Of a stretch of 64,000 nt of DNA, positions 36,001 through 43,105 are shown one piece after another; positions within the stretch are counted from its first letter, which is position 1; the number at the start of each line of letters is the position of its first letter. The position numbers and the translations under genes were made by a program. The notes under the pieces are model-generated. The model was given only the letters and a program-made list of their open reading frames with translations. It searched no databases and was not told where the DNA came from. Source of the DNA: Antedon mediterranea (Eukaryota; Echinodermata; Crinoidea; Comatulida; Antedonidae); assembly GCF_964355755.1 (NCBI RefSeq), contig NC_092676.1, positions 3,764,288 through 3,828,287 of the forward strand, in the 5' to 3' direction.

Positions 36001-39000
36001 GCACACGAGCTAGATGTGTACACTGGACCTACGGTTTATAGTCCTTATCCGAGAAGACTCGTTCTACCACCAGAACCATGGAGTGAGTGAGTCTCGAACC
36101 CCTGCCGATGTTATGACTATGTAATTACGGTTCCACTGTCTTAACCGCTCGGCCACTCACTCATTTAAAGATTATTTATAAATATGAAATGGAAAAATAA
36201 AAAAATAATAATGTATGAAAGTAATTGTTAATTTTCAGTGGAACTTCAAGGAGATAATAATAGATGCTGTGGATCGCCTTCTTTTCTTAAGTGAATTTCA
36301 GAGTTACTATATAGTATCTTAGTATTTGAGTGCTGATGTATCTGATTGAAACAGCTACAAATACAGTCCATTCTCTGTGGTACAACTCCTCAATTGCAAA
36401 ACCTACTGTATCTTGAAAAGTTCCTCTAGGGGCCTACTAAGGAAAAATCCCTTAGATATGAAAATTGTCTTAAGCTCTGTCTACACTATCAAACGTTATG
36501 TGACAACAAAAATGTGATGTGTCCATATATATGAAAATGATGATGTCATATCACTACCATATTTAAGCGTATTATCACTACCATATTTAAGCATATCACT
36601 ACCATATTTGGACACATCACATCATATATGTTTGTCTGTACACTAATGTTTATCTATGTTAACAGGTTGATGGAACATATATACCCGCTGATAAAATAAT
36701 AGTGCCTAGAACCGCAGAAGAAATTGTAGTACAGTATGAAAAGGCTCATAATTTTAAGGTATTATTAATATTAATCTTTAATTTATATATGAATTGTTTA
36801 CACATAATAGAAAAAAATTAATTCAGTATTGCAAATTGTATACAGTATTTATTTTATCAGTTTATTAGTATTTTCACGCTGCTGCTCTAGCCCGCTACGT
36901 CCCATTAGGACTACTCAATCAGAAGCTAAAGCAAGCAGCAGTTACAGTTCTAAGGACGACAGTTTTGCGAAAATGGAAACTCCACTATAATTTATAGATT
37001 TCCAGCTGCTTAGACCCAAAAAACCGTCTGCCTAAGAGTCTATTAGGACATGTCATGCTGAAATTACAAATCCCAAAGCATTTCTGGTATTTATCCCATT
37101 TGACTATAAAACTGACTTTTGACTGTAATTCACTGTCAGATATTCATTGAATTATTATCGAAACAGTTTGTGTTTGTAATAGGTAAAATTACTATTATGT
37201 GACAATAAAATGACACATTCAAAAACATTTGAAATAAAAATATTTTTCAATAAGCGAGTAGTGTTTTTTGTAAGAAATATTTCTTGTTTTATATATGAAC
37301 GTGATGATAATGATGATATCATATATCACTAACATTGGCTGCACTACAGTACACTGACGAAAATGACCTCTTGAAACACCATTAATTAAAATGTACCAAG
37401 CCCACCCTGGAATAAGCCCATCCTGAAATAGGCCCACCCTGGAAAAATCCCATTTTGGAATAGGCCCACCTTGGAATAAGTATTCCCTATTAATTCTTCA
37501 TGTTAATTATTTCTTGTTCATTTTAGGTGCATACTTTTGGGCTACATTGGTGCGAATATTGTGGCAACTTTATGTGGGGCCTTATTGCTCAGGGAGTCAA
37601 GTGTACAGGTATGGAGAAACCATTAATTGTCTAATGAATTTTTAGAATAGCATTGCAAGTAAATCCAGTAGAATCCCTGTTAAGTTGCTTTCACACCACG
37701 CCCGGATTCGGTCTGGTGCCCGCAGAAAAATATCGTAGAAAATGGTTTCAGTGGTAAAGCATAGGATCGTTCCCATTACATTCATACGATTTGAATTCGT
37801 ACACTCAGACTCCGAATTCGGAGAGATGGATCAAGAAGCTACTTGTTGTTAACAATGAGCATGAATGACCTCGCGGATAACCGAATTCCTTTTGTGCTTG
37901 ATGTGAAAGCTCACTTAAGGGGACATCTTTGTTACCTAACATAGGGGTTGCCATAGTTTTATGATATATATTTCACCGCGTCCGTTTCTTGGGAGAGTGT
38001 CCCCTTAATAGAGATGTCTCCTGAATAGGGGCATTGTCCTAAAGGTAGCGTTCTACTGTATTACCAGTAGAGGAACAAGTGTTTTGTTTGTTTCCGATTA
38101 CCTTCTAAATAAATTCTTTAAGTTTAGCCAAACTGGTAGACACTAAACACTAAATGCTGCCGACAATCATTTATATTAATAATTCAATAATTCAAGTGTT
38201 TAATAGCAAGTTTGTAAGATCTGTTTAGATTCATTAGTTACATGCTTTTTTTGTATTTATTGTATAATTGTATGTGAATCAAAATATAAACCAACCAACT
38301 AAATTTCATTTTTACTTCATTGTTAAAATGACAATTAATAATCTCGTATTGTAACACTACCACCAATCCATATTGAAACTATTTTTCGTTGCTAAAAAAT
38401 AAATATTTGTCATACACAGTATCTCTGTTTATTTAGTGAAAATAATGATTTTTCTTTCATTAGATTGTGGTCTGAGTGTACATAAGCAATGTTGTAAGCA
38501 GATTCCGCAGGATTGCATGCCAGATAAACGCCTTATCAAACGAGTTTATGGTATTGACTTGACCACGTTAGTGAAAGCTCACAATACAACTCGTCCAATG
38601 GTTGTAGACATGTGTATAAAAGAGATTGAATCTAGAGGTAAGATTAGCATACAGGTGTGTGTCTAATTATAGAATATGAAGGTTAGATTTGCATACAGGT
38701 GTGTGTCTAATTATAGAATCTAAGGGTTAGATTTGCATACAGGTGTGTGTCTAATTATAGAATCTAGAGGTTGGATTTGCATACAGGTGTGTCTCTAATT
38801 GTAGAATTAAAGGTTGGATTTGCATACAGGTGTGTCTCTGTAGAATTAAAGGTTGGATTTGCATACAGGTGTGTGTCTAATTGTAGAATTAAAGGTTGGA
38901 TTTGCATACAGGTGTGTGTCTAATTATAGAATATAAAGGTTGGATTTGCATACAGGTGTGTCTCTAATTGTAGAATTAAAGGTTGGATTTGCATGTAGGT

Positions 39001-42000
39001 GTGTTTCTAGTTATAGAATCTAGATATTTGATTTGCATACAGGTGTCTCTAATTATAGAATATATCTGTAGGATTTAGTCCACACAAAAAATTTAAAAAA
39101 ACATTTGTAAGAATTAAGTAAGAGCGCCCTCTATGACATAAGTCTCATTTGATAATAGAAGATTAACAAAAACTAATGTTTTAAAATTCTGTTTTGCAGG
39201 TATGGATATTGAGGGTATATACAGAGTGCCAGGAATGCTGGACGATGTTGACTATATTCAACACTCTTTTGACAATGGTTAGTTATTGATAACATTATTT
39301 TAAAAATATAATTATATAAATCCAAAGGCAAATTACTAAAAAATTTGGGGTTTTAGAGGAAAATTGATTTTTATGTTGTAGTGAGTAGGGAGCCTTGTCC
39401 ACTTAGGAATACGATTAGTATCTGAAAACTAGATGTATAATTTCATTTTGTATGTATAATGATAATTATTTTGTTTTAGATAACGAAAATGCAAAGATTG
39501 GTCCTGTCGATGTCTCCGATATAAATGCTGTAGCAGGCGCCTTCAAACTGTTTTTACGCCAACTGCCAATCCCTCTTATACCATTTGAACTATACGAAAA
39601 GTTTATGAATGCAGCAAGTAAGTTTTTTACAAATTACTAACAACTTAGGGAGTGAATTCAACAAACTAGAGGGTGATTTACTAACAACTTAGGGAGTGAA
39701 TTATTAACAAACTAAAGGGGTGAATTACTAACAAGCTAGGGAGTGATTTACAAACAAGTCCGGGAGTGAATTACTACCAAGCTAGGGGGTGAATTTTTAG
39801 CAATCTAGGGTGAATTCCTACAAACTAGGGGGTGAATTACTAACAAGGTAGGAAGTGAATATTTCCGATACTCCATAAATTTACCATTTAGGCTCTACTG
39901 CTTAGCCCCTTTTGGTTACTAAATGCATTAGTGACACCAGCTACAGCACTTTTGAAAGTGCCTTGAAATACCCATTGATATATACTATTAGATCGATAAT
40001 ATTTTGTAGTAGCATCCTCTATGTTTTGATGTATATTTAAACAACATGGTTTGGTCAGGGAGTTGTTTTATAATGTCTCGATATTTCATTTTTCAAAGTT
40101 ACGCCTCTACGTAATTATTCGGAAAAGCTATATATGTCATTTGTATTGTGTAGTAGAGAGACATTCGATAAATACCTCCCTCTAATATAAACAATGACAT
40201 ATTCAATAGCATCATCCCTTTTTTATTAACTGTAAATATATCCAATAAATGAGATTGCTTTAAAGGTCTGTCTACACTAGCTTCACAAAAAAAAAGTGTG
40301 ATGTGCCCAAATATGGTAGTGATATGCTTAAACATGGTAGTGATATGACATTATCATGTCCATGTATGGGAACATCACATTTTTCACATAAAGCTTTGAT
40401 AGAGCTTAATATTTGAAAACGCTTTGGAAACTACCAATATTAATATGAAAAATGTTGGGGACAATGATTATGAATTATGAAATGACATGTGTATACATGT
40501 TATATTTACATATGCTCATCACAATAGAAATTATTTTTTTTATTGTTACTGTGTCTTGATATTGTTAACACAATGAGAACACTATGTTATGTTATTTCCT
40601 TTGTCCTAAATTTAAATAGAATTTGAAATGATATAGCATATTTACAATGTTATCACAATAGATCTTGTTACATTTAGCGTAACTTGAAATATTTTTTTAC
40701 ACAATGTGTAGAAGATTTTTACCAGATAATTCGATCACTATCCTTTTATAAAAGGTTGCAATCCTGTTCACAAGAAAAAAACATATACTCTGCAAATAAA
40801 TAAACGTCTTTGGGAGTGTTTTATTTTTGTTTTGTCTTTAAAAAAAACTCCTATACCTCGCAGCTACAGATACAACTCACTGTATTACATGTTATGTTTT
40901 TTTTTACCTAAGAAAAATTCTAACATCTGGCAGGATTTGAACCCAAGAACCTGGCAGTAATCAGTTAATTTGATTGATTTCAGAAATTGAAAAATTCATT
41001 TTCTCGAAAATTAACAATAAAAACATTAAAAATTTTAAAAATTTCAAAAGGCAGAACAAAAATATAAATATCATTTGATTGAATTGTGTTTAGTTGATAT
41101 TAAAAGATTTACTATTTAGATTTTGTTGTTATATATTTCTACCTCCTGTTGCTAAGCTCATATTTGTTGCAGAGGCTCCTCAAGACTAAGGCTGTGCCTT
41201 GTGAGGAGAATATTGAATAAAAAAATATATATAATTATATATATAAACACATCAGGCAAAGAACATTAATTCTAAACCGCCCGGTGATATACTGAAATTT
41301 AATTAATTAAATTGAAACGATAAAGATAGAGATATCCAATCTGCAGACAGTACTGTTTCGATCTTATTAGATCTCGTCAGTGCAGCTCAGGTTTTGAAAT
41401 GAAATGTACCGCAGACGGAAATAGCACAATATATAGGATGAGCCAGTTATGCGGGACATGGCACATTGAGCTATGTCAGCCAAATAGCAGAGCCATGAAA
41501 GTGACCACTCTGTTTTGAAGGACAGTGTGTTACAATGCCATCCATCATCTTAACCATTATCTACAACTCACTGTTACAATGTCGTTTCTTTTGTCCTGAA
41601 TATCAATTTATTAATAAGAAGAAAGAGAGTAAAAATATACTTTTATCATTTCTTCACAATACAATAATATAACTCACAATATATTTCATCTACTTTACAA
41701 CTGAATATAAACACCCTGTTAATGTGTATCTCTTTGTCCTCAATCTTAATTCAATGCTAAAGCTCATCAGTAAAATGCTGCCTGTGAGTAATTATGAATT
41801 ATTCATAAAAATGATGGGGTTCCCAGATAAGAAAAATCAATAGATTTCTATGGATATTGTGTCTTGTTAATGGCTTTTTAAAGTCGTAAACTGTTAGATA
41901 TTCAGCCTTGTGTATGTTATGTGCATTATGAGTATTAACTATAGTAATTTATATTCTAACAAGCAACTCATATTATTTATTTCTTTTTTCTATAACAGAA

Positions 42001-43105
42001 TAATTGTTATAGTTGTTATACCATATCATTGATACAAATATTTCTATTTACTATTACTATTACTTACATCATGGAGTAATTATTATTCCATATTTATGTC
42101 AATGCTTAAGTTATTAAAATTATGTACTTATGTCACAGATACTAACATATTAATAATAAATGCTGGTTTAACTTTTTTTTCTCTCTTTCGTGGGTGTAGC
42201 CCACTTTTATTAATTCTTTTATTCTGTGACAAAGATATTAAAAATAACTTGTTTAACTTTAAAATAATAATAACATTTTATGTGGAACATGTAGGAATGG
42301 TTAAATGGCATTGGTAATACTTTTTCCTCCGACACATTAAAACAATTTAACATAATATCACAATTAAAGTGCTTATCATTGATATTTATTTATTTATAAT
42401 AATATTATAATAGATATTAGATTTTTTGATTAAATATATATTTTTTACAGAAATAACCAATGAACATGAAAGGTCAGACAGCATATACAATGCCACTAAG
42501 GAATTGCATAGTATCAAACAAGCCCACTATCAGACTCTTAAATGCGTTACTGATCATCTCAGAAGGTAGGCAAACTATTTTATCTTAAAGATGTATTGTC
42601 CCCCAAAACACGAAAAATAAAGAATAATAAAATCCGACTTTTAATAAGCTGTTTTGCAGTTTAATAAAGTTATTTACTTCTATAAAAAAAATTATTATTT
42701 TTTCACTTATAAAAAAGACAAAATAAACAGTTTATTTTAACCAGAAACTCATTGTCTGACAAACATTTTGATTGTTTTTGCTTTGAATTACATTCAGTGT
42801 ATAATTTTGATATAACATAATGTTAATTAAATTGTGTAAATCAAGTCTCTGATTTTAATCAATTATGGATTTGTCCTTGGTTTATATACACAAAACTAAT
42901 TTTCCAAAATAATATTTTTTAATACAGAGTTAGTCAACATCAAGAGAAGAATAAGATGAGTGTAGAGAACATAGCAATAGTATTTGGACCAACAATATTC
43001 CGTTCCCCCGACGACCAATCTCTCAACAACCTCATCCTTCTTCAATTTCAGAAAAAAGTTGTTGAAATGTTTCTGGAAGAACACGATAAAATTTTTGATA
43101 AATAG
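17985..43105 (+). CDS. CHN1: Chimaerin: SH2-C1-RhoGAP protein
   Basis: Rac-GAP of the chimaerin family. Thirteen coding exons: 17985-18015, 18462-18506, 26671-26758, 32776-32892, 35123-35267, 35680-35838, 36666-36758, 37527-37608, 38464-38637, 39200-39277, 39480-39617, 42451-42565, 42928-43105. They sum to 1443 bases, 480 residues plus stop; vertebrate chimaerins with SH2 are near 460. The SH2 domain (55-142) has YLVRES with R80 as phosphotyrosine-binding Arg. The C1 zinc-finger (223-271) has all His/Cys ligands. RhoGAP (about 285-475) carries arginine finger R320 in GIYRVPG and the [13 protein letters not shown] Asn. The N-terminal WKSYLYQLQ matches the start of SH2-containing alpha2/beta2-chimaerins. 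The start is fixed by an in-frame TAA at 17979 and ATGG context. The symbol is approximate: this is probably the single invertebrate ortholog of CHN1 and CHN2. Confidence 0.92.
18462..18506 (+). CDS. CHN1: Chimaerin exon 2
   Basis: Acceptor tttatttttag, donor GTAAGT at 18507, phase 1-1. Encodes [15 protein letters not shown]; the MWKSY is the conserved start of alpha2/beta2-chimaerins just ahead of LYQLQ. Confidence 0.85.
18615..18785 (-). mobile_element. SINE family B fragment
   Basis: Shares with the better copies (21381, 23131) the order CAATCC...CAAACATATAnACAAGATGCT, AACAAAGTCT, AGTCCTTGTGGAGTT and AAAAAATTCCTGACAT. The tRNA-like head is lost, replaced by an (AT)n tract at 18722-18743. 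Confidence 0.45.
19353..19520. mobile_element. Family A MITE-like element, copy 3
   Basis: AAGCTTTGTCCACACTATCA at the left and TTTGATAGTGTAGACAGAGC TT at the right, with three ATATCACTACCATATTTGGG-type units inside. No ORF. Confidence 0.75.
20010..20355. repeat. Imperfect tandem array with TTTAGTGGACAC units
   Basis: Four to five diverged units of about 75-85 bases, each with TTTAGTGGACACTCATGATA, TTCCTTTGAAACGAACAATA and CACTGCTGTCTACCC. The GGACAC motif links it to the CCTATTAAGGGGACAC module found elsewhere in the window. Confidence 0.65.
21381..21605 (-). mobile_element. tRNA-derived SINE, family B, full copy
   Basis: On the minus strand: GTGGAGTTGTGGCTTGGTGC (A-box-like TGGCTTGGTG), then GGGTCCTGGGTTCAAGCCCA (B box GGTTCAAGCCC), GTCAGGATTTTTTC, and a tail containing TGAGGGTCCCTAATGATCAG. 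The internal Pol III boxes mark a tRNA-derived SINE. Confidence 0.75.
23131..23325 (-). mobile_element. tRNA-derived SINE, family B, head-truncated
   Basis: Nearly identical in order to the 21381 copy (ATGAGGATGATCCATCCAGC, TTAGGGACCCTCAGAGGTTC, AAAAAATCCTGACATGTGAC). Most of the tRNA-like head is missing beyond AGGACCCTTGGAGTGG. Confidence 0.65.
23455..23590. mobile_element. Foldback element, family G, short copy
   Basis: TTAAAGGACAACTTGACCGA at the left and TTGGTCAAGTTGTCCTTTAA at the right, 136 bases in all. The interior has paired GTCGCCGTACAGCCGTCGCC blocks. It looks like an internal-deletion form of the 5215 copy. Confidence 0.7.
24450..24605 (-). mobile_element. Candidate tRNA-derived SINE head
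   Basis: The minus strand reads TAGCCAGATGGCACACTGG (A-box-like) and, 40 bases on, CATGGGTTCAAGACCTGCC (B-box-like). Only one copy is visible, so it could be a single degraded tRNA pseudogene rather than a SINE. Confidence 0.4.
25831..26032 (+). CDS. Candidate alternative first exon of chimaerin
   Basis: An ATG ORF of 67 codons ([20 protein letters not shown]...) in a locally CpG-containing stretch. If it uses donor GTAGGT at 26033 it ends phase 1 on T, the same phase and base as exon 2, and joins exon 3 in frame to give LYQLQ. This would be an alternative N-terminus from an internal promoter, keeping the SH2 domain. The evidence is frame and splice compatibility only. The sequence does not resemble the vertebrate alpha1 N-terminus as I recall it. 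Confidence 0.3.
26041..26670. repeat. Three diverged ~200-bp tandem units ending in acceptor-like tracts
   Basis: Each unit has ACTGATTTTAATGAAYAMTTTGTTT, a pyrimidine run, TCTAG or TTCAG, then in the first units ATTGTATTTGATG and ATCAAATGTTTTTATC. The final unit ends in the true acceptor of chimaerin exon 3 at 26669-26670. Earlier copies give acceptor look-alikes near 26078, 26279 and 26500. Confidence 0.75.
26671..26758 (+). CDS. CHN1: Chimaerin exon 3
   Basis: Acceptor atttttttcag, donor GTAAGT at 26759; enters in phase 1 and leaves in phase 2. Encodes [29 protein letters not shown], the linker that leads into the SH2 domain in all SH2-type chimaerins. Confidence 0.9.
26826..26973. mobile_element. 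Family A MITE-like element, copy 4
   Basis: AAGCTCTGTCTATACTATCA at the left; AAGTTTGATAGTGTAGACAG CTT at the right. The interior holds a single CATATCACTACCATATTTGG unit. It lies 67 bases past a chimaerin donor. Confidence 0.75.
27040..27440. repeat. (ATC)n microsatellite tract
   Basis: About 400 bases of ATC/TCA trinucleotides interrupted by ATT, GTC and AAC. It gives long Ser- and His-rich ORFs in several frames, which are artefacts. Confidence 0.9.
28405..28530. mobile_element. Family H foldback element, degraded copy
   Basis: Left end AAGCCTGGTTCTCAATTGGA with CGTAACGCAAG and TTGACCAATCACAAGC; right end GGGTTGCATTCAAATGGAAA CC. Inner parts are diverged relative to the copies at 30952 and 57721. 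Confidence 0.5.
29502..29612. mobile_element. Family A MITE-like element, short copy 5
   Basis: AAGCTCTGTTTACACTATCA ... TATAGTGTAGACAGAGCTT, flanked on both sides by TA. 111 bases, the shortest full copy, with one CACTACCATATTTG unit. Confidence 0.75.
30160..30286 (-). mobile_element. tRNA-derived SINE, family B, head region
   Basis: Minus strand: GTGGAGTTGTACTGGCTTGG, TTATGATGCTTGGCTACCAC, GGTCCTAGGTTCAAGTCCTG (B box GGTTCAAGTCC), TCAGGATTTTTTC. The body that follows in the 21381 copy is mostly missing. Confidence 0.65.
30952..31132. mobile_element. Family H foldback element, intact copy
   Basis: TTA, then AGCGTGGTTCCTACTAGCGA, GACGTAACGCAACGCAA and TTGACCAATCACAAGCGATGG; the second half is the reverse complement and ends GGAACCAAGCT then TTA. 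A 3-bp TTA duplication with long terminal inverted repeats suits a PIF/Harbinger-type MITE. Confidence 0.75.
31853..32088 (+). mobile_element. tRNA-derived SINE, family C, forward copy
   Basis: Head GTGAGTGAGTGGCCGAGCGG TTTAGAC holds an A box (TGGCCGAGCGG); GTGTTTGAGGCTCACT sits where the B box is expected. The body has TTCTGGTGGTAGAATTGGTC, AGAACCTCGTACATATCTTT and GGGGGTTACCCCGGTGTACT. The head resembles Leu/Ser tRNA with a long variable arm. Confidence 0.75.
32776..32892 (+). CDS. CHN1: Chimaerin exon 4: SH2 first half
   Basis: Acceptor cttcacatcag, donor GTGAGA at 32893, phase 2-2. Encodes [20 protein letters not shown] then [21 protein letters not shown]80 in YLVRES is the phosphotyrosine-binding arginine, so the pocket looks functional. 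Confidence 0.92.
33026..33480. repeat. Tandem array, ~55-bp CATGGTAATATCATGGCAGT unit
   Basis: About eight imperfect copies of TATGCCCATATAAAGACATG, GTAATATCATGGCAGTATCC and ATATATAGCCATAG. Inner words resemble the CCCATATATGGACATGATGA core of family A elements, so the array may descend from one. ORFs on both strands are by-products. Confidence 0.8.
33476..34560. mobile_element. Possible ~1.1-kb non-autonomous DNA transposon
   Basis: A near-perfect inverted pair of about 43 bases, 33680-33723 (CATCAAAGAATATATATCAC...) and 34480-34522, is separated by about 760 bases. GTATACATC words add further pairing at 33781 and 34411. Outer limits (TTTTAAGGCG and CCTTAAAAGG) are tentative. No ORF of transposase size. 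Confidence 0.5.
35123..35267 (+). CDS. CHN1: Chimaerin exon 5: SH2 second half
   Basis: Acceptor ttttttttgtag, donor GTAAAC at 35268, phase 2-0. Encodes [48 protein letters not shown], matching the chimaerin pattern YRLFHDGKHFV..KRFESIHDLV. A pseudo-read-through beyond the donor is not coding. Confidence 0.92.
35330..35636. mobile_element. Family D foldback element, inverted copy
   Basis: Right end TTTGAGGAACAATATATCTT TAA is the inverse of the family D start; the interior has TAGTCAAATTGGCTGC and TATTTTGTCATTTTA like copy 1 at 14189. The left border is uncertain. Confidence 0.5.
35680..35838 (+). CDS. CHN1: Chimaerin exon 6: SH2-C1 linker
   Basis: Acceptor ttttttaaag at 35679, phase 0. Encodes [59 protein letters not shown] aligns with the NPIYEH of vertebrate chimaerins. 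For the full-length frame the exon must end at 35838 with a weak donor GTTGGT. A better donor, GTAATA at 35843, would shift the frame into an early stop. Confidence 0.75.
35887..36162 (-). mobile_element. tRNA-derived SINE, family C, best copy
   Basis: Minus strand: GAGTGGCCGAGCGGTTAAGA (A box TGGCCGAGCGG), CAGGGGTTCGAGACTCACTC (B box GGTTCGAGACTC), CCATGGTTCTGGTGGTAGAA, CCTAGTACATCTTTCGAGAC, GTCACCCCGGTGTATTAGTA. The Pol III boxes are intact, so this copy is probably the youngest. It starts 45 bases past a chimaerin donor. Confidence 0.8.
36239..36294 (+). CDS. Candidate alternative terminal exon (SH2-only chimaerin)
   Basis: Acceptor gttaattttcag ends at 36238. Joined to the 35842 donor it reads [18 protein letters not shown] and a TGA stop at 36292-36294. 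The resulting 645-base CDS is in frame and would give a 214-residue protein with only the SH2 domain. No canonical poly(A) signal is seen close by. Confidence 0.25.
36472..36650. mobile_element. Family A MITE-like element, copy 6, damaged
   Basis: Left end AAGCTCTGTCTACACTATCA is intact and is followed by three ATATCACTACCATATTTRAG units. The right terminus is degenerate (GTTTGTCTGTACACTAATG). It ends 15 bases before chimaerin exon 7. Confidence 0.6.
36666..36758 (+). CDS. CHN1: Chimaerin exon 7: linker into C1
   Basis: Acceptor atgttaacag, donor GTATTA at 36759, phase 0-0. Encodes [31 protein letters not shown]; YEKxHNFK is the conserved entry to the chimaerin C1 domain and H223 is its first zinc ligand. 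Confidence 0.88.
37527..37608 (+). CDS. CHN1: Chimaerin exon 8: C1 domain, first half
   Basis: Acceptor gttcattttag, donor GTATGG at 37609, phase 0-1. Encodes [27 protein letters not shown]. Compared with the VHTFRGPHWCEYC of vertebrates as recalled, one residue and the loop proline are missing, so the spacing from H223 to C235 is 11 residues instead of the canonical 12. Confidence 0.92.
37609..38463. other. Chimaerin intron 8
   Basis: Contains a diverged inverted pair (TTGCTTTCACACCACGCCCG near 37685 and TGATGTGAAAGCTCAC near 37900) and a CTTAAGGGGACATC...CCCCTTAATAGAGATGTC module. No exon seen. Confidence 0.4.
38464..38637 (+). CDS. CHN1: Chimaerin exon 9: C1 second half and RhoGAP start
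   Basis: Acceptor tttctttcattag, donor GTAAGA at 38638, phase 1-1. Encodes [58 protein letters not shown]. The remaining zinc ligands (C255, H260, C263, C271) are present, followed by the strongly conserved LTTLVKAH of chimaerins. Confidence 0.94.
38638..39062. repeat. Tandem array, ~42-bp unit, starting at a splice donor
   Basis: About ten copies of GGTTGGATTTGCATACAGGT plus GTGTGTCTAATTATAGAAT. The first unit overlaps the exon 9 border (GAATCTAGAG|GTAAGATT), and a later unit near 38760 repeats GAATCTAGAGGTTGGATT. Copies have GGTTGG in place of the functional GGTAAG. Confidence 0.85.
39200..39277 (+). CDS. CHN1: Chimaerin exon 10: RhoGAP arginine finger
   Basis: Acceptor tctgttttgcag, donor GTTAGT at 39278, phase 1-1. 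Encodes [26 protein letters not shown]320 in GIYRVPG is the catalytic arginine that enters the Rac active site. Confidence 0.93.
39480..39617 (+). CDS. CHN1: Chimaerin exon 11: RhoGAP core
   Basis: Acceptor ttttgttttag, donor GTAAGT at 39618, phase 1-1. Encodes [60 protein letters not shown] corresponds to the RhoGAP ALKLYFRDLPIPxI signature. Confidence 0.94.
39625..39865. repeat. Tandem array, ~24-bp GGGAGTGAATTACTAACAAR unit
   Basis: About ten imperfect units of TTACTAACAAGCTAGGGGGTGA, beginning a few bases after the exon 11 donor. Unrelated in sequence to the array after exon 9. Confidence 0.8.
40263..40407. mobile_element. Family A MITE-like element, copy 7, diverged
   Basis: AAGGTCTGTCTACACTAGCT at the left; the right end AAAGCTTTGATAGAGCTT has lost part of the repeat. 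Inside is CCAAATATGGTAGTGATATG in reverse orientation to copy 1. Confidence 0.65.
40785..40965 (-). mobile_element. SINE family B fragment
   Basis: AAACGTCTTTGGGAGTG, AAGAAAAATTCTAACATCTG and GGCAGGATTTGAACCCAAGA follow the family B order. The B-box complement is recognisable; the rest is diverged. Confidence 0.4.
42045..42362. repeat. Dispersed duplicate, member 1
   Basis: Shares TCATGGAGTAATTATTATTC, GCTTAAGTTATTAAAATTAT, CAGATACTAACATATTAATA, CTTTTTCCTCCGACACATTA and AACATAATATCACAATTAAA with 43581-43815. The two members flank the last two chimaerin exons. A C/T-rich stretch present here is missing from member 2. Confidence 0.8.
42451..42565 (+). CDS. CHN1: Chimaerin exon 12: RhoGAP
   Basis: Acceptor atattttttacag, donor GTAGGC at 42566, phase 1-2. 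Encodes [38 protein letters not shown]; AHYQTLKxxxxHLRRV fits the helix that holds the second conserved RhoGAP basic residues. Confidence 0.9.
42585..42830. mobile_element. Family D foldback element, 3'-truncated copy
   Basis: Starts TTAAAGATGTATTGTCCCCC only 20 bases past the exon 12 donor. Inner words (AAAAAGACAAAATAAA, TTTTTGCTTTGAATTACATT) match copy 1, but I see no inverted right end. Confidence 0.55.
42928..43105 (+). CDS. CHN1: Chimaerin exon 13 (terminal): RhoGAP end
   Basis: Acceptor ttttaatacag ends at 42927. Encodes [59 protein letters not shown] and TAG at 43103-43105. [13 protein letters not shown] carries the conserved RhoGAP asparagine. The C-terminal tail is two or three residues longer than the vertebrate DxLF end. 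Confidence 0.94.

Larger units (their letters stand above)
39866..42450. other. Chimaerin intron 11 (remainder)
   Basis: AT-rich, with a family A element, a SINE B fragment and the first member of a duplicated segment. No exon-like block was found. Confidence 0.5.

Noticed and set aside
36370-36412. Extra chimaerin exon ([14 protein letters not shown])
   Set aside because: Phase would fit the 35842 donor and exon 7, but the peptide has no similarity and the acceptor lacks a pyrimidine tract.
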